Shown here: positions 57,357-64,000 of the stretch, one piece after another
Layout of the letters: each line of letters opens with the position of its first letter
Position numbering within the stretch: position 1 is the first letter of the stretch
NCBI RefSeq assembly: GCF_002860355.1
Contig: NZ_NMWU01000029.1
Location: forward strand, 1-64,000
Source of the DNA: Bifidobacterium margollesii
GTDB taxonomy: Bacteria; Actinomycetota; Actinomycetes; Actinomycetales; Bifidobacteriaceae
Direction: 5' to 3'
DNA: 64,000 bases
Program-made: the position numbers and the translations under genes
Notes under the pieces: generated by a model
Database searches by the model: none
Told to the model about the DNA's origin: nothing
Seen by the model: only the letters and a program-made list of their open reading frames with translations

Positions 57357-58064
57357 ATGATGCTTGAACGCAAACAGCGTTTCAATGTGCCGGAGATCCG
57401 TTCCCGTATGGAGCAGGTTTCCGCCGAACTCGGCACCGAGACCTTCCATGGGGCGCAGATCGTGCAGTACGCCGAGCTTGAGCAGGTCTATTCCGGTGCG
57501 ATGAGGGAGATCAGCACCAAGTTGGAGAATCTCGACGACGAGTTCCAGCTGAGAGATCGGCATAATCCGATCCACCACATGGAGTGCCGTCTCAAAAGCA
57601 TCGGTTCCACGATCGGCAAGCTCCGGAAACGAGGCCTGCCGCTCAGTGTGGAGTCCATCCGGGAGAATCTGTTCGACATCGCCGGCATTCGTGTGATCTG
57701 CAACTACGAGCAGGATGTATACAAGGTGGCGGACACGCTTTCCGAACAGTCGGACATCGAGGTGATTCGGGTGAAGGACTACATCGCGAATCCCAAGCCG
57801 AACGGATATCGAAGCCTGCATGTGATCTACTCGGTTCCGGTGTTTCTCACCGACGGACCCCATCCCACGCCGGTGGAGGTGCAGTTCCGCACGATCGCCA
57901 TGGATTACTGGGCGAGTCTTGAACACCGTCTGCGGTACAAGAACGACATGGAGGACGCCGACAAGGAACGACATATCGCCACGCTGCGCGACTGCGCAAA
58001 GGAGCTTTCGCGAATCGAATCGACGATGCAGTCGATCCACAACGAGATCGGCGAAGCCGAGTGA
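57357..58064 (+). CDS. Small alarmone synthetase (RelQ/YjbM-like GTP pyrophosphokinase)
   Basis: 235-residue single-domain (p)ppGpp synthetase. The synthetase motifs are DIAGIRVICNYEQDVYKVAD, RVKDYIANPKPNGYRSLHVI (G-loop region for GTP/ATP) and VEVQFRTIAMDYWASLEHRL with the catalytic Glu. There is no HD hydrolase, TGS or ACT domain, so it belongs to the small alarmone synthetases beside the full-length Rel enzyme expected elsewhere in the genome. AAGGAG is six bases before ATG 57357. N- and C-terminal helices would support a RelQ-type tetramer. It is divergent from miaB and ends in a strong hairpin shared with the convergent aldo/keto reductase gene. Confidence 0.9.
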   Translation: MMLERKQRFNVPEIRSRMEQVSAELGTETFHGAQIVQYAELEQVYSGAMREISTKLENLDDEFQLRDRHNPIHHMECRLKSIGSTIGKLRKRGLPLSVESIRENLFDIAGIRVICNYEQDVYKVADTLSEQSDIEVIRVKDYIANPKPNGYRSLHVIYSVPVFLTDGPHPTPVEVQFRTIAMDYWASLEHRLRYKNDMEDADKERHIATLRDCAKELSRIESTMQSIHNEIGEAE

Positions 58065-58095
58065 TCCGATCCGGCGGATCGAACCGGATCGGATC
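58063..58095. terminator. 12-bp inverted repeat between convergent genes
   Basis: GATCCGATCCGG (58063-58074) and CCGGATCGGATC (58084-58095) pair perfectly around nine bases. It begins inside the stop codon of the alarmone synthetase and ends 18 bases from the stop of the aldo/keto reductase, so it can serve both. No T-run. Confidence 0.65.
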
Positions 58096-58112
58096 GACCA
58101 CTCCCCCGACGA

Positions 58113-58931
58113 TCAGAAAGCGAAGTCGTCGGGATCGCTGCCGTTGCGTCGACCGGTTTCGAGCGCATCGACGGCGGCCATGTCCTCCGCGGAAAGCTCG
58201 AAGTCGAACACATCGATGTTCTCGCGGATGCGCTGCTCATGCGTGGACTTCGGCAGGACGATCACGCCTCGCTGCAGATGCCAGCGAATCACGACCTGAG
58301 CCGCCGATTTGCCGTATTTCGCGCCGATTTCGGCGAGCACCGGATCGGACAGCAGACTGCCTCCGGTACCGCCCAGCGGACTCCACGCCTCGACCGCGAT
58401 GCCGTGGGAGCCGCAGTAGTCGATGACCTCGTCATTACCGAACTGCGGAGACGATTCGATCTGATCGACGGCCGGCCTGACGTCGCTGATGGCGGCGAGC
58501 TCCTCAAGATGATGGATCTGGAAGTTACTCACGCCGATGGCGCGGACCCGCCGATCCTCATACAGCTCGCTCATCGCCTCCCATGCCTCCTGCCATCCGT
58601 CGGCCGGCCAGTGGATCAGATACAGGTCGACGTAGTCCGTGCCAAGCCGGTCGAGGCTTTCCTCGAACGCCTCCTTGGCGCGGTGACGGCGAATGTCGTC
58701 GTTCCACAGCTTCGTGGTGAGGAACACATCACGCCGCTTGACTCCCGACTTGGCGATGGCCGCCCCCACCGAGGCCTCGTTGCCGTAGATCATCGCGGTG
58801 TCGATGTGACGGTATCCGTTCTCCAGCGCCCAGAGCACCGCGTTTTCGGTCTGCGTACCGTTCGGCGTCTGGAACACGCCCAGCCCGATGCGGGGAATCT
58901 CGATCCCGTTGTTCAGCTTGATGAAGTCCAT
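58113..58931 (-). CDS. Aldo/keto reductase
   Basis: 272-residue NADPH-dependent reductase of the AKR superfamily. Catalytic tetrad: Asp in NGYRHIDTAMIYGNEASVG, Tyr in the same block, Lys in FLTTKLWND, His in DLYLIHWPADG. IGVSNFQIHHLEEL, EAWSPLGGTGG and the cofactor loop VLPKSTHEQRIRENIDVFDF complete the fold. It is closest in look to the AKR5/2,5-diketo-D-gluconate reductase group (YqhE/DkgA type). Physiological substrate unknown; methylglyoxal or sugar aldehydes are usual. GGAAG lies five bases before ATG 58931, preferred over a 23-residue longer frame. No neighbouring pathway gene gives a hint. Confidence 0.93.
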   Translation of the reverse strand: MDFIKLNNGIEIPRIGLGVFQTPNGTQTENAVLWALENGYRHIDTAMIYGNEASVGAAIAKSGVKRRDVFLTTKLWNDDIRRHRAKEAFEESLDRLGTDYVDLYLIHWPADGWQEAWEAMSELYEDRRVRAIGVSNFQIHHLEELAAISDVRPAVDQIESSPQFGNDEVIDYCGSHGIAVEAWSPLGGTGGSLLSDPVLAEIGAKYGKSAAQVVIRWHLQRGVIVLPKSTHEQRIRENIDVFDFELSAEDMAAVDALETGRRNGSDPDDFAF

Positions 58932-59159
58932 ATGCGCTTCCGATCTTCCTTGATGACTGATGAATTTGATTGCCGTCGGCGGTTTCCCGGTCCGTTTCAC
59001 GGCCAGACCACCTCCATTGCCATCCTATCGGCGGAGACGATTCCGGCTCGGCAAGCGCGCCGCTCGCAGTGTCGCTTTCCCTGTGAGCATAACGATTCAG
59101 GATTCCGTAAGCTGCCTCCCATACGGTTGGCGGATAGATCAAACAGAAGGAGCTTGACG

Positions 59160-60074
59160 ATGGCTTTCGGATTCGGACGACGTTCCGAAGGAGACAACGG
59201 GGAGCAGTATCGAAATCCCCAGTATCAGAATTCGCAGTATCAAAACCCCCAATATCAGGGCCAAGCGTATGATGGGGCCTCTTACGGCCAGCAGCAGCCA
59301 TACGCCCAAGAGGGATTCGCACAGGCCCAGTCGCCGTATGGCCCCGCTTCATACGGACAGCCGGTGATGGACGCGCAGACCACCTATGTGCGCGAAAGCT
59401 ATGAACGGGCGAAGCGCGTCTCCACCACCAAGGCGTATTTCGAAATGACCATGGGCCTGCTGGTCACCGCCGTGGTGGCCGTGCTCACCCAGACCACCGG
59501 CATGCTGAACACCTATCTGCAGGCCACCGGCATGATCGGCTGGATCGTGCTGGCCCTGGTGCAGGTTGGCATGGCCGTGTTCCTCGGGATGCGCGTGATG
59601 CGCATGAATCCCGGGACCGCCCGCGTACTGTTCTACGTGTATGCGGCGCTGATGGGATTCACGCTGAGCACGATCTTCGTCACCTACAGTCTGGGCAGCA
59701 TCGTGATGGCGCTGGGCATGTCCGCAGCGTTCTTCCTGTGCCTGACGATGTTCGGTCTGACGACGAAGATCGACATGCTCAAGGCCGGTCCGATCCTGAT
59801 GGTGGCGCTGCTCGTGCTCATCGTATTCGAAATGATCATGATGTTCTTCGTCCCCACCGGCGCCATGACCATGCTGATCTCGGCGATCGCACTGCTGATC
59901 TTCGCCGGCCTGACGGTTCATGACGCGCAGTTCACCCGCATGATGTTCGCGCAGTATTCGCATGACGACACGATGATCCGCCGCGTCTCGATCCTGTGCG
60001 CACTGAACCTGTATCTCGACTTCATCAACTTCTTCGTGCACCTGCTGACCATCTTCGGCAGCTCGAACGACTGA
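59160..60074 (+). CDS. Bax inhibitor-1/YccA family membrane protein
   Basis: 304-residue protein. The first ~75 residues are a hydrophilic Gln/Tyr/Asn/Pro-rich tail with the repeat QYQNPQYQ-type units (59205-59265). Then come seven membrane helices of the BI-1/TMBIM fold, ending in LIFAGLTVHDAQFTRMMFAQ (the conserved late motif with Asp) and 'RRVSILCALNLYLDFINFFV'. Family members are pH-sensitive calcium leak channels or of unknown role in bacteria. AAGGAG precedes the ATG by seven bases. The next gene is a divergent aldo/keto reductase upstream and an EamA transporter downstream, separated by a terminator. Confidence 0.9.
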   Translation: MAFGFGRRSEGDNGEQYRNPQYQNSQYQNPQYQGQAYDGASYGQQQPYAQEGFAQAQSPYGPASYGQPVMDAQTTYVRESYERAKRVSTTKAYFEMTMGLLVTAVVAVLTQTTGMLNTYLQATGMIGWIVLALVQVGMAVFLGMRVMRMNPGTARVLFYVYAALMGFTLSTIFVTYSLGSIVMALGMSAAFFLCLTMFGLTTKIDMLKAGPILMVALLVLIVFEMIMMFFVPTGAMTMLISAIALLIFAGLTVHDAQFTRMMFAQYSHDDTMIRRVSILCALNLYLDFINFFVHLLTIFGSSND

Positions 60075-60091
60075 CGACCGACTCTCATCAT

Positions 60092-60127
60092 CGAAATCCG
60101 CGGATACGGCGATCCGCGGATTTCGTT
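60092..60127 (+). terminator. 13-bp perfect hairpin terminator after the BI-1 gene
   Basis: CGAAATCCGCGGA (60092-60104) and TCCGCGGATTTCG (60113-60125) around eight bases, then TT. The A/T-rich outer part (AAAT/ATTT) gives a partial U-tract character. Confidence 0.75.
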
Positions 60128-60179
60128 ATGTGGAAGTACCTGATCCGCCGTTACACGGGTACGTTACGTTGTTGTCTCC

Positions 60180-61160
60180 ATGAACAGACCACACAGGGAC
60201 AGACAGCATGGGCAGGAATACATCGGCATGGCCGCCTTGGTGCTTACGGCCATGATCTGGGGTTTCGCCTTCGTATCACAGGTCTCCGGCATGAACAGCA
60301 TGTCGCCGTTCTTCTTCAACGCCACGAGATTCACGCTCGGCACGATCTCCCTGATCCCGATTCTGCTCGTGCGATCCAAACGTCCTGAAACGGCGGCCGG
60401 AAACACCGCTTCACACGGCTCCCCTCGGCACACGATCCTCATCGCCATGCTCTGCGGTGTCGTGCTGTTCACGGCCAGCACGCTGCAGCAGTACGGCATT
60501 CTCTACGGCAAGTCGGCCGGACGGGCGGGATTCCTCACCGCCCTGTATATCGTGATCGTGCCGCTGCTGGCATTCGTCTTTCTACGCCGGCGCATCGGCG
60601 TGCTCACCGTGGCGGCGGTGGCGATCGCCGTCGCCGGCTTCTACCTCCTGTGCATCACCGACGGTTTCGGCTCGATGACGATGGCGGACGGCCTGCTGGT
60701 CGCCTCCGCGCTGCTGTTCGCCGTGCACATTCTCGTCATCGACGAGCTCGGATCATCCATCGATCCGATCGTCCTGTCGTTCGGACAGTTCCTCACCACC
60801 ACGATCATCAGCTGGATCTGCTCCCTCGCCACCGGTGCCGTGGATTGGGCCGGCGCAGGTCAGGCGTGGATCGCCGTCCTATACGCGGGCATCGGCTCGG
60901 TGGGCATCGCCTACACGTTGCAGGTGGTGGGCCAGCAATGGGTGCCGCCGACACGCGCCTCGCTGATCATGTCCCTCGAATCGTTCTTCTCGGTGATCGG
61001 CGGAGCGTTGCTGCTCGGCGAGATCATGACGCCTCGGGCCTACCTCGGCTGCGCGCTGATCTTCCTCGGTACGCTGCTCGCCCAGGCACCGGCGAAGCTG
61101 CCGGCCTTCCTGCGGCCGACTACTTCGCCTTCAGACGGTAGGTCTTCCAGATATCGCTGA
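60180..61160 (+). CDS. EamA/DMT-superfamily transporter
   Basis: 326-residue membrane protein with ten hydrophobic helices in two five-helix EamA repeats. The first has LTAMIWGFAFVSQVSGMNSM and LRRRIGVLTVAAVAIAVAGF; the second 'YAGIGSVGIAYTLQVVGQQW' and SLESFFSVIGGALLLGEIMT, the typical GE-containing motif. Such proteins export metabolites, amino acids or drugs, or import; the substrate is unknown. The ATG at 60180 has no Shine-Dalgarno sequence; TACGTT lies nine bases upstream. The 3' end overlaps the end of the convergent DUF262 gene by 41 bases. Repeats and loop motifs give high confidence for the family only. Confidence 0.9.
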   Translation: MNRPHRDRQHGQEYIGMAALVLTAMIWGFAFVSQVSGMNSMSPFFFNATRFTLGTISLIPILLVRSKRPETAAGNTASHGSPRHTILIAMLCGVVLFTASTLQQYGILYGKSAGRAGFLTALYIVIVPLLAFVFLRRRIGVLTVAAVAIAVAGFYLLCITDGFGSMTMADGLLVASALLFAVHILVIDELGSSIDPIVLSFGQFLTTTIISWICSLATGAVDWAGAGQAWIAVLYAGIGSVGIAYTLQVVGQQWVPPTRASLIMSLESFFSVIGGALLLGEIMTPRAYLGCALIFLGTLLAQAPAKLPAFLRPTTSPSDGRSSRYR

Positions 61161-63222
61161 GCTTCTGCCCGTTCGACGTGCGTTTCCACACGTTGAGGCC
61201 CGCGCTGCTACCTCCGACCGCCCGTGCCGCCGCAGTCGGGGATGGATACTCGGTGCCGTCCTCCATGCGCATTCTGCCGTCGTCGGTGATGGTGGCGACC
61301 CAGCGTTCGCCCTTGCGCGGCCGCACCCATTCGAAGGTCTCTCCGGCGACCAGCAGGCCGGCGTCCAGCACCTGCGCGATGGTGACGCGACGTGAGCTGG
61401 GCCTGTGGATCTTCGTCCGTTCGACGAGATGCTCCTCGCTGAGCTCCGAAAGATCCACTCGCTCGGCGTCATAGCGGATATCCCAGTAGTCGGCGATCAG
61501 GCGAACCATCTCGTCCTGCCGCCATTGCAGGGTCTTCGGCGTCATTTCTGCGATGTTCACGAGCTGTTCGGTCAGGGGGAATCGCCTCGATCCGGCGTGC
61601 ACCAGCATCTGGTCGCGTCGCTGGGTATAGTCGTCGAGCTTTTCCACCTGTTTTTCGCTGGTCTGGCTGATCACGAGATTTCCGAGACGCTCGGCCCAAT
61701 AGTCGCGCACGGATTCCGACCATGAAGCGAACGAGGATTCCTTGCCGACACGCTCCGGAACGAGTCGAAGCACCCGAAGGCTCCTCGGGCGGATGATACG
61801 GCCACCGTCCTTCTGCTCGTTCGCCCGGATCAGCAGCAGCCGTCTCACCTCATCGTTGAGCGGCAACTCTCCGCGCAGGTGGGCCAATGCTCTTCTACGT
61901 TCGTCGTCACTGATGTTGAACCAACGGATCTGCTGCAGCGAACGCCGCTTGTCGAGATCGCGGATCGCACTGGCGAAACGGGTTCGACGGTACAGCGTCG
62001 TCTGATGGTTCAGCATGTCGATGCCGCTGACTCGCTCCAAAGCGCCGAGCACGCCGTTGAGCCGATCGAGATCATGCAGGTCAAGGGTCTCGCCGGATTT
62101 CGAACCACTGGCGTGGGAATGCGCGCCACCGTCGGCGAACGCTGAAACGCCAAGCGCGCCGAGATTGCGGATGGAATGGACCAACGCCCACATGGCCACG
62201 GGCTTCCAGTCATCGGCTGGATAGTCATTGAGTGCGACGAGACGGCCGACGACCTCGTCAGGCAACCGGGTTTCCGTAGGCCGCTCAACCATGCGCCATG
62301 CGCTGGCATAGGGGGCGAGCACCTTGTCGATGAACTCGATGACTTCGTCTCCGTTGCGCAGACGAGGTTTGAGTACGTCGTCCTGAAAATCGTTGATGAG
62401 CTGGCCGCATTCCGCCTTATAGGTGATGATCATGTACAGGCTGCGGAAGAAATGCTCCGTCTTCTGCGGGTCGTCGCCCAGCGGTTCGACGATATCGTCC
62501 CATCGGGAGGCGTAGACGTCACGTGAGACGGCGGACAGCGCGGCCACGGCCTTGGCCTTGAACACATCGGAGGCGGTGAGCGGCACGCCTCGCATGTTCA
62601 TCACGTCGAATATGCGGTGGGCGCCGGCCAGATCGTCGGTGATCACCATCACCAGCGTGACCTGATTGACCAGATACGAGGCGAACCGATGCCGCTCGTC
62701 AACGTCCATATCGGCGAGCATGTCGTACGCCTGCTTGGTGTTGAGCTTGATGTTCCACTGGGCGCTGGTCGCAAGATCCGCGTCACGCAGATCGAGCACG
62801 GCTTCGACGCCCGCCTGAATGTTGTCGCGGAAGAAGTCGGCGTCACGGTCGCGCAGACGAAGTCGGGGCTCGGCCTTGATGCCGCGAAGACGATCACCGT
62901 GCTCCACGATCAGGTCATCGAGGCTTTCGATGAGATCGTCGTCCTTCTCCAGATCACGCAGCACCGCGATGATGATCGTCAGCGACACCAGACGCTGCTG
63001 GCCGTCGATGACCTGGTATCGGTTGTCCCCATCCTGCACGAGGATCAGGGATCCGAGGAAGTAGGGGGTCTTCGGCGTCGTCGAGGCGTCTCGCAGATCC
63101 TCCACCAGCTGGCGCATGTTCTCCACCTGCCATGTATACGCCCGTTGGAAGGCCGGCACCACGAACCGATAGTCCGACGTGAAGATCTTGCCCAGCGGTT
63201 TTTCCGTCGCTTTGATTCCCAT
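61120..63222 (-). CDS. DUF262 protein with degenerate DUF1524-like region and RAMA-like C-terminus
   Basis: 700 residues. The N-terminal DUF262 (about 10-230) has VPAFQRAYTW, the ParB-like VIDGQQRLVSLTII (71-84) and 'FDVMNMRGVPLTASDVFKAK' (205-224). Residues ~480-575 resemble the DUF1524 HNH region of GmrD-type proteins (ERLGNLVIS, then a WRQDEMVRLIADYWDIRYD-like end), but the usual EHIxP is replaced by LRLVP, so the catalytic His seems lost. The last ~90 residues (VTIAQVLDAGLLVAGETFEW; DGTEYPSPTAAARAVGGSSA; GLNVWKR) look like the RAMA domain, proposed to read modified DNA. DUF262 proteins include type IV restriction systems against modified phage DNA. TATGGT seven bases before ATG 63222 suggests a leaderless start. 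Confidence 0.75.
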   Translation of the reverse strand: MGIKATEKPLGKIFTSDYRFVVPAFQRAYTWQVENMRQLVEDLRDASTTPKTPYFLGSLILVQDGDNRYQVIDGQQRLVSLTIIIAVLRDLEKDDDLIESLDDLIVEHGDRLRGIKAEPRLRLRDRDADFFRDNIQAGVEAVLDLRDADLATSAQWNIKLNTKQAYDMLADMDVDERHRFASYLVNQVTLVMVITDDLAGAHRIFDVMNMRGVPLTASDVFKAKAVAALSAVSRDVYASRWDDIVEPLGDDPQKTEHFFRSLYMIITYKAECGQLINDFQDDVLKPRLRNGDEVIEFIDKVLAPYASAWRMVERPTETRLPDEVVGRLVALNDYPADDWKPVAMWALVHSIRNLGALGVSAFADGGAHSHASGSKSGETLDLHDLDRLNGVLGALERVSGIDMLNHQTTLYRRTRFASAIRDLDKRRSLQQIRWFNISDDERRRALAHLRGELPLNDEVRRLLLIRANEQKDGGRIIRPRSLRVLRLVPERVGKESSFASWSESVRDYWAERLGNLVISQTSEKQVEKLDDYTQRRDQMLVHAGSRRFPLTEQLVNIAEMTPKTLQWRQDEMVRLIADYWDIRYDAERVDLSELSEEHLVERTKIHRPSSRRVTIAQVLDAGLLVAGETFEWVRPRKGERWVATITDDGRMRMEDGTEYPSPTAAARAVGGSSAGLNVWKRTSNGQKLSDIWKTYRLKAK

Positions 63223-63229
63223 ATCCCCC

Positions 63230-63235
63230 ACCATA
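63230..63235 (-). promoter_or_regulatory. -10 hexamer TATGGT seven bases before the DUF262 ATG
   Basis: Minus strand TATGGT (63235-63230), GGGGGAT, ATG at 63222. The G-run is two bases from the ATG and unlikely to act as a normal ribosome binding site. Confidence 0.4.
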
Positions 63236-63240
63236 GCCCG

Positions 63241-63282
63241 AAGGGGCTACCCCGTTCGATTGCAGAACGCGGGCAGCCCCTT
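63241..63282 (-). terminator. Nested hairpin between the two last genes
   Basis: AAGGGGCT (63241-63248) pairs with AGCCCCTT (63275-63282), and CCCGTTC with GAACGCGGG inside. It lies 18 bases after the stop of the 63300 gene on the minus strand and directly before the -10 of the DUF262 gene, so it likely separates the two transcripts. Confidence 0.6.
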
Positions 63283-63299
63283 GGATATCCATTTGTTCG

Positions 63300-64000
63300 C
63301 TACTTGGTCTCCTGCCAGTCATACGGCACATCGCAAATAGCGGATGCACCGGAACCAGTACCGTTATGCTTACTAACGCTTTTGCCGTTGACGAGAATCT
63401 CGCAACTGACTTTGATGCCGCTGGGATCAGGATTGCTGTAGTCGCTTGTCAATACGCTGAGCCCCGGAAACTCCCCTGCTTCAGTACCTTTCGCGGTAAT
63501 CTGCCACGAACCGTTGAAATCTTCGGTATGACTGCCTCCGCCATTCGTATATACGGCACTTGCAGGACCGTTGCTGGTGGCCTTAAACGTGTAGGTTCGA
63601 TCCGCCACGGCCTTCTTGCTTGCCGATTGGCTGGCTTCCACCTGCTTGCCGGCATCATCGATGGCCTTGACATAGGCATTCTGAGTGACCAATACGATAA
63701 TGATCGCAATGACCGAAATGACCACTGCGGCGATGGCCACTCCACGACCACGCTTCCGGCCTTTTCTGCGAGTAGCAACAAGACCAATAATTGCAAGTAC
63801 AACGCCGATCACTGCAATAATGGCGGAAACGTTATTGAAAATCGGTATCCAACTGGTCAGCAGACCGATGCCGCCCGTCACGCATCCGGCGATGGCGCAG
63901 CCACTGATCGGTTTATCGCCGTGTCGGGAACGGTCCCGACGTGACGGGGACTGCGGTGACGGGGTCTGCGGCCCCGGCACCTGCGGGGCAGCCGAACCGT
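63300..64000 (-). CDS. DUF4190-like membrane protein with C-terminal extracellular domain (5' end beyond window)
   Basis: Partial gene; the frame is open to the window edge and the visible N-terminus is a Pro/Gln/Ser-rich tail, so the true start lies outside. Two or three membrane helices follow (ISGCAIAGCVTGGIGLLTSW, SAIIAVIGVVLAIIGLVATR and GVAIAAVVISVIAIIIVLVT) with a basic RRKGRKRGRG loop, the pattern of DUF4190-type proteins. The C-terminal ~115 residues form a polar extracellular domain rich in Ser/Gly/Thr with two Cys (SCEILVNGK and AICDVPYDW), reminiscent of small secreted ligand-binding or MmpS-like domains; I do not recognise it. The gene uses more A/T-rich codons in this last part than its neighbours. 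A GTG at 63980 is unlikely to be the start. Confidence 0.65.
   Translation of the reverse strand, partial: GSAAPQVPGPQTPSPQSPSRRDRSRHGDKPISGCAIAGCVTGGIGLLTSWIPIFNNVSAIIAVIGVVLAIIGLVATRRKGRKRGRGVAIAAVVISVIAIIIVLVTQNAYVKAIDDAGKQVEASQSASKKAVADRTYTFKATSNGPASAVYTNGGGSHTEDFNGSWQITAKGTEAGEFPGLSVLTSDYSNPDPSGIKVSCEILVNGKSVSKHNGTGSGASAICDVPYDWQETK

Overview
The window is a 64 kb piece of chromosome from an actinobacterium, almost certainly a Bifidobacterium. It opens inside the 5' part of a 16S rRNA gene (minus strand) with bifidobacterial sequence. GC content and GC-rich codon use are high throughout. The gene set and order (yraN-comM-dprA; sigA next to a type II topoisomerase B subunit and a DUF4192 gene; recA-recX with a DUF3046 gene and clgR; miaB-miaA-ftsK-pgsA-cinA) are typical of that lineage. 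I see no prophage, insertion sequence or CRISPR array; this is mainly core chromosome. I do not assign a species.

Layout. 1-906: 16S 5' end and rrn leader/promoter, facing away from a small YccF membrane gene. 1.3-7.6 kb: a class V aminotransferase, an ABC exporter-type permease/ATPase pair and a divergent ROK regulator. 7.85-10.4 kb: divergent metY and pdxY (a PLP enzyme and a PLP-salvage kinase). 10.4-15.6 kb: a membrane-anchored hydrolase, then yraN-comM-dprA. 15.6-19.3 kb: succinate dehydrogenase/fumarate reductase flavoprotein and iron-sulfur subunits without membrane anchors, and a small methyltransferase. 19.4-22.5 kb: a LOG-family hydrolase, NhaA, then three identical tRNA-Arg(ACG) genes in a 116 bp tandem array. 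22.5-27.6 kb: a small hypothetical gene and a 1586-residue Lhr-type helicase. 27.6-30.8 kb: nucleoside hydrolase, ribokinase and a LacI regulator, a compact nucleoside/ribose salvage operon. 31.2-35.6 kb: parE-like gene, sigA, DUF4192. 35.9-42.9 kb: polyprenyl diphosphate synthase, PASTA kinase, acyltransferase, membrane protein, ROK glucokinase, trpD. 43.1-51.8 kb: secA, hpf, rnpB, recX, recA, DUF3046, clgR, cinA, pgsA. 51.9-58.9 kb: ftsK, miaA, miaB, a small alarmone synthetase, an aldo/keto reductase. 59.2-64 kb: a Bax-inhibitor-like protein, an EamA transporter, a DUF262 protein and a truncated secreted/membrane protein.

How the genes work together. recA carries an exact actinobacterial LexA box and lies downstream of clgR and DUF3046, so DNA damage and proteolysis/stress control are linked here. 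The nucleoside hydrolase, ribokinase and LacI genes turn nucleosides into ribose 5-phosphate for the bifid shunt. metY and pdxY share a promoter region with an inverted repeat.

The most unusual items are: (1) a 700-residue DUF262 protein at the right end, in which a DUF1524-like segment seems to have lost its HNH histidine and a C-terminal RAMA-like domain is fused on, a candidate modification-sensing defence protein; (2) at least nine genes whose ATG lies 6-8 bases after a -10-like hexamer, suggesting frequent leaderless transcription; (3) an SdhAB pair with no anchor subunits; (4) a perfect CRP-type palindrome upstream of clgR; (5) the tandem tRNA-Arg array. Functions are assigned from sequence motifs read by eye; no database search was possible.
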